Source: Centroberyx gerrardi (lineage: Eukaryota > Chordata > Actinopteri > Beryciformes > Berycidae). Taken from it: DNA of 64,000 nt. Where the stretch lies: assembly GCF_048128805.1 (NCBI RefSeq), contig NC_136016.1, positions 5,284,001 through 5,348,000 of the forward strand. Reading direction: 5' to 3'. Positions 22,397-46,300 of the stretch are shown in pieces (positions within the stretch are counted from its first letter, which is position 1; each line of letters begins with the position of its first letter). The notes beneath the pieces were generated by a model. That model worked only from the letters and a program-made list of their open reading frames with translations, had not been told where the DNA came from and did no database searches. A program made the translations under genes and the position numbers.

Positions 22397-22821
22397 ACAC
22401 AAAAAGGAGTTACTGCTGTTTGCCTTTGTAGAGCTGTAGACACTGTTGAGAACTTGAGTTTCATGGCCCACTAGCTACAGACTATCTTGATATTTAAATA
22501 TTCAGCTGCATCTCGATGGCTCTGTGTTGATCTTGCAAAGTCCCTGACGAAGACGCTACACCAACAATAGAAGACCCCCCTTATTATGCTGGTAGTCATG
22601 CAGCGGTCCCTTCATGCTTGGAGCATTGCAGCATCTGCGAGGGCCGTCTCTCTGGCAGAGGTCACCCTCCTTTGGCATTCTCCGCCCCGATTCTTTTCTT
22701 GAGCCGCAGTTGCCCCCTCCCTGCCGCGGATTTAAAACAAAAGCTCGGCGACATCTCCGTGATGTCACATACCAAAATCATCACCTCTCCCCACCCACAT
22801 TCGTTAAGGGGGGGGGTTGAC

Positions 22822-22831
22822 CTAAATATAG
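22822..22831 (+). promoter_or_regulatory. MEF2 site in the myosin promoter
   Basis: CTAAATATAG fits the MEF2 consensus YTAWWWWTAR at every position and lies about 40 bp upstream of the TATA box. MEF2 drives many sarcomeric genes. An E-box, CAGCTG, lies further upstream at 22503-22508. Binding is inferred from sequence only. Confidence 0.7.
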
Positions 22832-22870
22832 GTGTTTGCTGTGTCTCTCCCAATGCGGGGAGAGGCACCC

Positions 22871-22878
22871 TATAAAAG
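22871..22878 (+). promoter_or_regulatory. TATA box of the myosin gene
   Basis: TATAAAAG, followed about 30 bp later by the presumed start of a non-coding first exon (about 22900-22979) ending at a GTAAGAG donor. The 5'UTR then continues in the exon opening at 23117, two bases before the ATG. This matches the usual arrangement of vertebrate sarcomeric myosin genes. Confidence 0.75.
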
Positions 22879-23118
22879 GAGTAAAGGGTCAACGCCTTCA
22901 TTGGTAGAATTTCAGCTTGTTTCTACTCTGGCATCTCTAAGTGGAAGATTCACAAGCAAGTCTTCTGTGTCCGAGGGAGGTAAGAGCTGATTCTGATTGA
23001 AACAAAGCTTTTTGAAATGCAGATTCCTACAATTATAACCATATTGTCACACATCAGAGACACCGTTCTAACCTTTAACCCCTGGACGCTGCAGTCCCCT
23101 CTGGGGTGCGTTGCAGAG

Positions 23119-35951
<12,833 letters not shown>

Positions 35952-36041
35952 ACCTTGAGGTGATGGCTCACTGCACATCCACTATGCACGTTCCTCACTG
36001 AAGTTAGCAAACCTTATTGTTCTGTTGTGAAACCGTAGTAC

Positions 36042-36047
36042 AATAAA
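36042..36047 (+). terminator. Polyadenylation signal of the myosin gene
   Basis: AATAAA, about 90 bp after the TAG at 35951, in CAATAAAGTGGTG followed by a GT/T-rich stretch (TATGTTTTGTCTGG). This gives a short 3'UTR, usual for sarcomeric myosins. Confidence 0.75.
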
Positions 36048-36059
36048 GTGGTGTGAAGC

Positions 36060-37490
36060 ATATGTTTTGTCTGGAATTTTTCTTCACATCTGCTTTCATA
36101 TTATATTCACTCACTCTTTAGTTTATTGAGCCACCAAAATCCCAGTCAAATTTTCCGGTGACCCACAGAAAGATGGTTATCCTACAGCTGCTGTGTAAGA
36201 AAATAGGCTGACTGATCTAAATAACAACATAAATTGATGGATATTTGGTTCCTAATGTATTACCAGAGTAGTACAAAGAGTCTAATTTGAGAAACTCTGG
36301 TGTTTGCAGAGATCAGGGCAGATCCTCAGCAGAATGCCTGCTGACATTTACAGTATGGGCTAAAATAGGCTCCTCTGCAGTGTCAGTCATGCACATACGA
36401 TACCTAAAGCTAGCATGAGATCAGTGTATTAACCACAATTAGGCCCCATAACCATAAAATAATCTGGGCCGATCAGAAAGGCAGCAGAGCATTTCCTTTC
36501 ATTGAGGCTATTTGTTTACTATACTAGACTAGACAGAGGTATTCCATATTTGCACAGTTTTTTTTTTGTTTGGTTTGTTTTGTTTTTTCTGGGGTTCAGT
36601 CGTAAATACTCTGTGTCTCAAAGTCTTATCATAACAGGAATTTCAATTGTCTGAGAGCCAGACTGGAACTTAAGCCTGACATGGAAGTATAATACCCATC
36701 TGCATGTCTTCCATACTGCAGGATTACATAGAGTTTTAATTAGATTTCTGTTACGATCACCAGGTCTCTACCTTAATAAAAGGCATACTGAGTAACAAAC
36801 TTAATTAACAATTGATTGTTAGTTGCCAAGTGAAAAATAATTGTACACTTTAAAAAAGTGTTTTCCAAAACCACCAATCATTCAGAAAATGTAATTCCAT
36901 TTTTGTATGTAATTTCTTCAGAGGAAAATTATCTGTACAGCATGAATGACAATGCATTGCACAGTTTTTCAATGTGTCATACAGTATATATTTTCCAGAC
37001 AACTATTCATTATAATAATATACACTATACAGTATCTATACTATTAATGACTCAAAACCAGTCTCACAACTTTGACATCCAATGTGAATATAAGCCTATA
37101 ATGCGATATGTCACAAAACTGATCAGAGGTTTGGCTCAGTCTCTTTTGCAAATAATTGCTGGACCAAATTAACTCAATAAAAGCAGTCCTTTCAGTTACT
37201 AATGAAACTGTTAAGAGAGTGGTTGGTCTTCATCAAATGAATGTTAAATCTTAAATGTTATTTTTAATGTTAATTTTCTTTTTTACTTTATTAATCATCA
37301 TATCTAATGGTCATTGATTAGCTGTAATATTTAGAAAAAAATATTTACAAGACAAAAAGTGAAGACCTCGGTAAGTGATGATATTGAGATTTTGAGAGAT
37401 ATGCACATCTGCTTCAACAGTTGTGGATTATGGTAAATTAGCTGTGACATGGTGGTTTTAAAGTCACATCATTTTATGTTTGAGCTGTTA
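36060..37490. other. Spacer between myosin gene and its pseudogene copy
   Basis: AT-rich and without recognisable exon or RNA gene. A short purine/T-rich stretch lies near 36559-36590. No TATA/MEF2 pair comparable with 22822-22878 was seen, so the downstream copy appears to have lost its promoter. Confidence 0.4.
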
Positions 37491-38806
37491 AAAGGAGTAC
37501 AGGGTCGAGGCTCAGAACAGGTCATTTGATGCCAAAACAATCTACTATGTGATTGATGCTTAAGAGTTTTATGTCAAGGGGAACATTCAGAAGAGAGATG
37601 TGGTAAAGTCACTGTGAAAACCATTAGTATAGTGAGTGCTTAACTACTGCAAGTGACTAATGTGATCATGTTTAAAGTACTACTGGTACAATTATTTATA
37701 CATTCAGGTAATTGCAGCGCAAAAAAATAGACGCTTGATGTGGCGTTTGTTTATGGAGATCCAGGCTTCTTCCTGACTCCTCATGTCTCCAAGGCTGTAA
37801 CAGTGAAGAATGTTGATGTGCGCCCCGTGATCCCTACGTTTGACAAGGTGGAGGATGCAGCATGGAAGATCTATGTGAGTAACATCTAGTTGACCCTTCC
37901 TATATACTGTAGGTCCTCATGTGTGTATCATTGAAATAAAATAATCTAGTTGATTTATTGACAACTTTGTGTGCTTCAGACGTACTCTGTGTCACCATGG
38001 ACTCCTATAGTGGCTCCCAGTCTATAGTGTCTTCATCAATGTAGTATCAGTGTAGGTGTAATTCTCTATTCACTTTTTATTTGTTCCTTTTCACAGACAG
38101 AAAACCAGTATATCCTTTTCACTTAAGCTCCATTCAGTTCAAACAAGAAGTCTCTTTGTACACTATGAACCAGACACAAGTTCTATCATCAGAGCTTCTC
38201 TTTTGGCTTCAGGAAGGGGCAAGTTGCAGGTGAATGGAATAAAAAATTGAAATGCAGATGGATCATCTTCTACTGCACCAATGAACTGTTATACTGAATA
38301 TAACCTGTGTTTGATAAATCACTGTTTTGTAAGTTAAGAAGAAGTCTTACAAGTATCGCACCAGCCATTTTGGTGGTTTTATAGTATAGAGCTCACTGAA
38401 AAGGTTAGTTACAAAGATGTTATTACACACTGATAAAGATAGAAATGTATATGAGGATTGTTTTTTTATCAGTTGTTTTTGTTCTCTATCATCAAGGGCA
38501 TCTTCTCCATCCTTGAAGAGGAGTGTATGTTCCCTAAAGCATCAGACACCACCTTCAAAAACCAGCTGTATGTATCGGCGTTTGGATGAAACCGTCTGTT
38601 TCCAGAAGCCCACGCTTGCTACAGGCAAGGCTGAGGCTCACTTCGCTCCCTGCGGACTACAGCATCACTCACTGGCTGGACGAGAATAAAGAACCTCCGG
38701 ATGAGTCAGGGAGTTCAGCTCTACCCAGCCAAGACCAAGAGAGGGTCATTTCAAACAGCCTCAGCCTCATTCACGGTACGCTTATTGTACATTAAGATAA
38801 ATAATC

Positions 38807-38807
<1 letters not shown>

Positions 38808-38854
<47 letters not shown>
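38808..38854. repeat. GATA microsatellite
   Basis: About eleven AGAT units inside the myosin pseudogene. Confidence 0.95.
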
Positions 38855-39340
38855 GTAGTCCAATTTAACTGGAGTGCCCTAGTGCTACACAATATTCTGA
38901 CATCATCTTTAATGCTGTAATGTCGCAGCTAGAGGGCTCCCTTGAACAAGAGAAGGAGGTAGATGGAGGTAGAAAGAGCCAAGAAGAAGCTGGAGAGGGA
39001 TTTGAACCTGGCCCAGGAATTTCATAATGGACCTGGGAAAACACCGTTGTTGTATCTTTTGCCACGGGGTGAAAATTGATCTGTACATCTAACAAATATT
39101 TCAGATTCTGGCCGAATAGAGGCACAAAATGTGAGGAAATCCAACAACTGGAAACCCTCCAGCAAGAGAGCAAGCTATTGCAACATAAGATGTTAATATT
39201 CATGAGGAGGAAAAGGCCAAGAAGACTGTGGAGATCGTGAAAGGTAAGATTCAAGTGCTCACCAGTTTCTTTGGAGCTTGAGGAACCCAAGGTGCCGGGT
39301 GTTGCACAGATCAAAGGTGAGGTTTGGAGGAGGTTAGTGG

Positions 39341-39342
39341 AA

Positions 39343-39377
<35 letters not shown>

Positions 39378-39404
39378 AGAAGAAGAAGAAGAAGAAGAAG
39401 AATC
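39341..39404. repeat. GAA microsatellite
   Basis: An uninterrupted run of about twenty GAA/AAG units with one GAG. It probably expanded from a glutamate-rich coding stretch of the dead rod exon, since it sits between fragments of the exons equivalent to 32905-33213 and 33618-33821. Confidence 0.9.
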
Positions 39405-40850
39405 CATCCTGGAGCAAACTGAAAGGAGTAAGTTAGAGCTGACTGAGTAATCTGCGGAGTATATCATAAGCTGTTGCTTCCCCAGGGATACAGTAGAATC
39501 CATAACTTTTGTTACAGAATGCCAATCTGAAGAACACGAAGAAGAAGAAGCTGGAAGCTGATGCCGCTCCTGTCCTGTTGGACGCCGTCCACGAAGCTAA
39601 GAATGCTGAGGAGAAAGCCATTGCTGATGGTAGTGAAACTCAAAGTGGTTAGATACATTGCATTGTTCTTGGATATTGTGCCAGGATCCCTTCACTCAGT
39701 TTTCCCACAGCAAGGCAATACGGGCATATGCTAGGTCACAGGCCGACTTCATCAAAAGCAGTTTGTTTAGTTGAAACTTTTGTCCAGAAGACAAATCACT
39801 TCCATGTGCAATAAAATGTAAAGAGTCACAGAGATATTGTTTATGGGGGAAATTCCATAGCAATGACAAGTAAGCCTTGGCTAGCCTTGTTTGGCCCTGT
39901 AGTGGGAACCAGGACCACAATCCACTTTTGTTAGACTGTTTCTTCACTGTGTAAATGCAGGCAGCCATGAAGAAGGAGCAGGACACCAAGAGAGGATGAA
40001 GAAGAAGAAGAGAGAGAAACTGGCGTTGACGGGAGGCAAGGAGCAGCTCCAGAAACCGGAAACCGCAGTAATGCATTTTTCATAGGTGTATGTCTTTATT
40101 TTATTAAGTTAGATATGGATTTATGGATGTCTTTGTTGCAGGTGCGTGAGCTGGAGGAGAGCCGGAGGAGAGCCGGCTACCAAGCAAAAAAGAGGAGTGA
40201 AGGGAGTCAGAAAATATGGTAAAAGATTAGCAAACTGCAGCTGTTGGATGAAGCGTTTGTGTCTCCAATTAGTCTGATTTACAGAAGTGGGATAAAACTT
40301 TCAAAAACTGGATTTTTTGAAACTGTAAAATGGATTTTGATTGGGCCCTAGGGACATGAACCTTACCTAGGGTACCTATGTAGCCTAATCAATTCAAGTA
40401 AAGCAATGAAAATCAAAGAAGTCCAGTGAGTTGCAAGGTTTCCATGTGGTAGCAGTAAAACGCTGATGTCCGATGTCACTGTTTATGTCCATGCTGGCAA
40501 GATCATCAGTAAAATCACAAGTAGCGGAGGTTGCAGCACACAAGCTAACTTCATTCTTTTTTTCCCCAGGCCGAGGACAAGGAGAGCGTCCTGCTGCTGC
40601 TGGAAGTGAAGGCCTACAACCGGCAGACAGGGAGGAAGCTGTAAGACCGTATTTCATCTCCCGTTTCCTGACCACATCTGTTTTTATATACAGATATAGT
40701 GTACAATAAATTTTGAAATGATCAACAGGAGGAACAGGCAAATCAGCACCTGGCTAAGTTAAGGACGGTGCAGTCTGAGCTGGAAGCAGACAATAATATG
40801 ACAGCCAAGAATAAGGAGGTTTGGGGTCAAAGGTTAGTGATGTATGGCAG

Positions 40851-42640
40851 GAATACTCAATAAAAGGCAAAAGTCATCTAATACAGTCACTGATAAAAAT
40901 GTCTCTTATCAACTAATTTAAATCATTGTACATGATGACAATATTTTTCAAATGGACCAAATCCATAAGTATAAATTGATGCCACTTGGTGCTACAGCGC
41001 ATCGTTCGGGAGTAATACAAGTGATTACATGATGTATTATTATTACATCATTTGCAATGTTGTTTTTCCCAGCAGAATGAAAGAAAGAGCAACACAGCAG
41101 GATCAAAATGACTGAAAATCGCAGTTCCTTTTTAAGGTTATGTACTGTTTCATATCTAGAGTATGTGATGCATTAGGTCTACTTGTACAATATGTTTTGT
41201 TTTTTCACTTTTAAGTCCAACACATTAGGGGTCTATGCAAGTCTATAAAGGCTGATAGCGCCACCTTCTGGTATGATCTCAAACAGCAACTCTTGACTGT
41301 TGTCACCATAGAGATAAAGCAGTTCTCACTTGAATCAGTCCCATAGGAAAAACCTTTATTTCAACTGATAAAAACGTTTCCCTAATTCAAGTCAGTTGTA
41401 TTCATCCAAACATGGAAAGGAAAAAAGCTTAATTACAGCCACATTAATCATCTATAAGGAGTGATATGTAGGCTGAGACTAAATAGTGATGTGTTACAAC
41501 AGCCACAGAGCAGCAGAGGAACTATCAAGATTTTGTGTCTTTTGGGAAATAATCACAAGTCCAGAGTGGCTCATACCAAAGCTCATTCTTGCTTGATTTG
41601 CTTTGAAATTAAAGGTCTTGTCAACTCCATATTTAAATTCAGTAATAATAAGAAAGCAAAACATTGAGGGTTTTTACAAAAATATTGTTAAATTAAATGA
41701 TGAAAGAGATAAGCTTTAAAAAAGACAATGATTAACTTTTGTCTATTTATTTATTTAAATTATAAAATACATTTTAAAAATCGGCAATTCAAGTAAGATA
41801 AGAAAGAGAAAAACAAGGCAAGAATGTAAAAGTAAAACATAAAAGGGAAGGAAAATACAATTCAACAAAGACACTAAATCATCATTGCATAAAAGCAAGT
41901 CTATGAAAGTGAGAGAGGAGCTGGAAGGGAGTTGCAAATTTGATTTGACAATCGCACCAGTGTCAAGCTAGCCAGAATAATAAATAAGACTTCCGGTCGT
42001 ACTTTTCAAAAATAAAACATATTAGGAAAGTACCAACGTGAAAATAAAGAATACATTTAAGGAGGAATAAACAAAGAACTTACATCTGACAACTTGGAAG
42101 GATGTCTACTGTCTGGAAGGAGTCAGTTTGAAAATATTGTAGTGGCAATTATTCCTGAATGAATTAATAAAAAAACAACTGTTGCTGAAGGGACGGAGCC
42201 CTCAGGACTAACTGTATGTAATGTCCAGAATATACTGTATGTGTCTATTCAAACTGGATTAGCAATTGTAATTATTGCTATAATTGTAATTACTACCAAG
42301 ATAATCTGTCATTATGTTCTATGATCTAGGGCTGCCAAAACACACAGACTCAAACACAAAACCTATACTAGACAACTTGGAAGGATGTTTAAAAGTAGCC
42401 TACATTTTAACTTATAGCAGCAATATATAAAGACTATAGAATGAGAGTTCCTGTTCCTGGTGTCAGGTCAATCAGAAATACTATAACAGTAATTAATGAA
42501 CTAATTGCAGTAGTAGTAGTATTGAATTTACAAAGTGCTTTAACAATTGAAAACAAAACAACTTTGCGCACTTTTATTTTGAAGGGAAAGTTGCTTCATT
42601 TCCGGTCATCCTCTATCTTCCTTTGTCGAAATTGATGCTA
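40851..42640. other. Intergenic DNA before GAS7
   Basis: AT-rich, with no gene recognised. A 17-bp word, ACAACTTGGAAGGATGT, occurs twice in direct orientation (42089-42105 and 42372-42388). TTTATTTTGAAGGGAAA...TTTCCGG lies near 42568-42605, close to the GAS7 5'UTR. Confidence 0.4.
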
Positions 42641-42901
42641 ACCCAGTCCAGGGCATGCAGGCTGGCAGGCAGGCTGGAGCTGAGCGGAGAGCGACGCCTT
42701 GACAACCGAGAGGGATAACCTGTTACTTTTGCCCACTTCAGACAACTTTTACTCGGACTTTGCCATGTCATACACATCGGAGAGCTAAGCGACACACACA
42801 AACTCTAGCAGAAAGTCCCGTTCGGTTAGGCTAACTGAAAAGCCAAGTTTTCTTCCGAGGAGGGGGATCATCACGCCGTTACACCATCAGCAGCGCTGGC
42901 G

Positions 42902-43272
42902 ATGTCTGGATCTTACTGCAAAAGTTTGTACGGGTTCAGCGGGGACCAGCACCAGCAGGGGCTCAGCTTCGAGGCGGGGGACATTATCAAGATCGTCCAG
43001 GCTCTGCCCGGCGGCTGGTGGGAGGGAGAGAAGGATGGAGCCCGGGGATGGTTTCCCTCAAGTTACGTCCAGGTCCTGGAGGTAAGGCTGTCCCGGTTGC
43101 AGCCCCAGTAGCTTTACAGATGAGGCTTTCATTATCTCAACTTATTTCAACTTTACACAAGTCTCGAATTGGATGCAGTTTTGCTTTGTCAACTGACTTT
43201 GCACATGGATTCTTAGTTTGTGCTTTTCAAAATAGTGAGAAAATGGAATGTCTTTCTGTCTCTCTCTCTGTT

Positions 43273-43308
<36 letters not shown>

Positions 43309-46300
43309 TCTCCCTCTCTCTCCCTCTCTCTCATACACGCGCACACACACACATACAGAGTGAGAGAGAGTTCAGTGACACACACACACATACACACACA
43401 GAGTGAGAGAGAATTAAGTGACACACACACGTACTTACAGATAAAGATAGCTTTCAGAGATGAGCTAATAAGCAGATTCCCTATTGCTGTGCTTATCAGA
43501 TTTACTGTAACCTTCCCACCTATCTACTGGCTGGCTGGCTGGCTGGCTGAAGCCTCCGCACTTCCTCATTCCACTGCGCATTCCAGTTAAATTCTCAGGT
43601 CTCCTCTCTGTGTGCATGAATGCACTGGGGCAGGGCAGAGAGGAGGCATGCTGCACTCTCTCACTGTGGTCAAACATACACCCCCTCACCCACCCACCAT
43701 GCCCACCCCCACCCTCCTTCTCTTTCGCTCCAACTCAGAAAAAGCTGAGGCGGAGGAGACCCACATTTTTTTTGTTGTTTTTCTGTTGTTTCATTTATTC
43801 AATTGTGCTGATTTCATTTGCAAAATCGTGTTTCGGCTCACTCCACTGGAAGAGATTGAATCTTGGGTTCAGGAAATGACTTGCTGTCTCCAGTCGGTGA
43901 CACCACTCTGTGTTGTGACAATTTGTCATAATCGGCTTGTTCGAGAGAGACGGGCGCATGGCCAATGCTCCCTGCCATTTTTATCACTTCATCATCATAC
44001 TGGATGAGAGGAGATATAACGTGATCTGGTGAAAAAACTGACTGAAACTGACAGCACACCGGCCCAATCCATCCTAATACTGGGCTTGTGCTGATGGTTA
44101 AAGAGGATATGAAGCACTGGGGCGGTTGAGGAAGCGAACCCGCAGCAGCAGCAGCAGGCAGTTCAAGCACAACATCCCCTATGATGGTTTCTCAGATCTG
44201 TTGAGGAATGGCATGGATGGGTGGGGCAGCAGGGCGGTGCAGTAAGCAGAGAAGTTGCCCTTCAACCGGAGGATCCGGGGGATCTGGGTTCAAGCCCCCG
44301 TCTCGGCCAGCATCCGCCCTGCTGAAGTATCCTCGAGCCAGACGCTGAATCCCTACCAGCTCCAGACCCTGACCTTTGACCTCTGACCTCCCTGTGGGGC
44401 AGGGGCAAGAGAAAAGACCAATAAAGTCTCCTTTTTTTAAAGGCAGATATTTTAGATGAGTGTATATGATGTAAAGAAAGGATATACAGTACAATATTAT
44501 CATCTTTCAGTGGAATCATATGGTGATATGGTGATTTTGGGATATTGTGACACAATTCTGCTGTCTAAACTGATGATAACAGGCAAATTTTATTTAAAAA
44601 CTCTCTTGTTTGAAAATTTCAGCTTTGTTTGACATCACACCTGACATTACCACTCGATCCGTATCGCGATATGTATCGATATCGAAAAGAATCCTTATGA
44701 TTATCGTGATATTGATTTCAACCATACAGAGATGGCAGAAAAGCAATATCTGAAGAGGAGGAAGGGCATTGTTTGGTTTCTAAAAGCAGTAACAAAATCA
44801 AGTCATGCTGGGTGTATCCCTCAGTCGGTTGGATGCATATGTGCTTTCTCCAAAACACTGATGCAAAGCTAGATAACTGCTCAACCCCTTAAGGAATCAG
44901 CGCCATGCTTATCTGATCTGAGGTCTGACTTATCGCAAATATTCTCCCCAGCTTCATCTAAACTAGGCTGATAACTGGGGACATTTTTTGGAGCTCCGTG
45001 GTCTGCAGCTTTTGCCGTTGTGGGTTCAAATCTGAACTGTCACCTCATCCCACGCTGTCACACCTATCCTGTCACTTTCCACCGTTCTCTGCAGTGGAAA
45101 TGCTCCAAAAATAACCATTAAGAAGAGAGCGCTTGTTGATCCTTTGCTTTGATGGGCGAGTGTTGCACCATCACCTCAGCCTACCCGTTCCACCAGGCGG
45201 ACCGCTTCAGCTGGGAGCCGGATCACAAAGGATCTCTATTCATGTGTTAACTGAGAGTACATCCAGCAGGGGCAGGGCTAGAAAATCAAGGTTTCAATTT
45301 TTGAACAGGACCGGCTGCCCCTGTGAAAGAAGGAGAAATATTCCATATGAGTGTTGCAATCGTTCATGTGGAATGTAAAGCGCTGTAGTGTGCTGCAGTT
45401 CACAACAAGAGCGATGCATCTCCGTACCACATGTGGGTTGAATTACGCATACTGAAACTCGAGGTTTCACCCAGTTCTCCTTGAATTTGTCATCTGCAGA
45501 TCGAACGGGGGCTGACCGAGGAGGCAAACAAAAGTAACTTCTTTTATTTCCTCATTCTGTGTTCAAAGCCGGGTCGGGCACTTCCAAGAAATCACCGTCA
45601 TTCCTTCAAGCTGTTCCACGCCAACTCCAGCGGAAGGAATTCACTTTCATAATCCCGAATGATCACAAATTCAGACTAATGTGCGCTAATAGTCTGGGTG
45701 AGGATTTCCATAGCTGGCGCGGTTGACAATGCAGCTCTTTGATCTAGCTCTGAGACACCCTCTATTGTCATCTTTAGCATTGGGGGCTTTGTTCTCCGAA
45801 CAGCTCTATTCTTCACAGCCCAATGAATCATTCAGCAGAAAACCTGTTGTCGCCTGGCGCATCACGCTCTAAACATTCCCCAGAGCCTCCACACTTGATG
45901 CTGCTTTACTTTTTTGGAGGCAAGTCAATAATAATGCAAAACTCAGTTTGCATAGTGCGGCGTGCGTCGTGACTTCGCTGCCAGCCTTTCCCTTGGCTTT
46001 AACTATCATTTTCAATATGATGGTTCAAGAAAGAAAGCTGGGATTCTCTTTGTCAGCGGACATTAGGTGTAAAATGAGATTCAGAGTTAGTGTGTAGAGG
46101 TGCAAACAATTCAGTTCTATGAGGAACGGTACATACTATCAGTGTCGAAGCCTCACTCGTATACTGGAGGGGATTTTTTTTTAGTGATCATTACATGGTG
46201 AGTCATGACAGTGAGTCATATTGGTGATTGGCTCATCAGCGCGCACTGTCCACTTAATGAGGAGGAAATGGCAGGGAAGGATTTAGAACAAAAGGGAGTT

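Larger units (their letters stand above)
37490..40850 (+). pseudogene. Decayed tandem copy of the sarcomeric myosin gene
   Basis: Collinear fragments of myosin exons with stops, frameshifts and large losses. From 37508: AQNRSFDAKTIYYVIDA then a stop and YVKGNIQKRD. Near 37795-37874: FDKVEDAAWKIY, with the exon centre missing. Near 38500: [22 protein letters not shown]. Then rod pieces: [11 protein letters not shown] (38928), SLELEEPK...QIKGEV (39265), LEQTERSK (39412), KKKKLEADA...EAKNAEEKA (39517), VRELEESRR (40141), LLLEVKAYNRQT (40595) and EEQANQHLAKLRTVQSELEA (40731). Most of the motor, including P-loop and switch II, is absent. Intronic sequence next to the 39958 exon still resembles the intron at 34300-34860, so this arose by DNA duplication, not by retroposition. 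Confidence 0.93.

Noticed and set aside
22560-22900. Overlapping frames on both strands before the myosin promoter
   Set aside because: They lie in the GC-rich proximal promoter, overlap each other and have no family match or splice pattern.
38865-39503. Minus-strand frame of 212 codons with a long serine run
   Set aside because: It is the shadow of the GAA microsatellite and of dead myosin rod exons on the plus strand.
43018-43590. 190-codon frame downstream of the GAS7 SH3 exon with long Ser/Leu runs
   Set aside because: It is read-through in a different frame across the donor at 43082 into TC/CA microsatellites.
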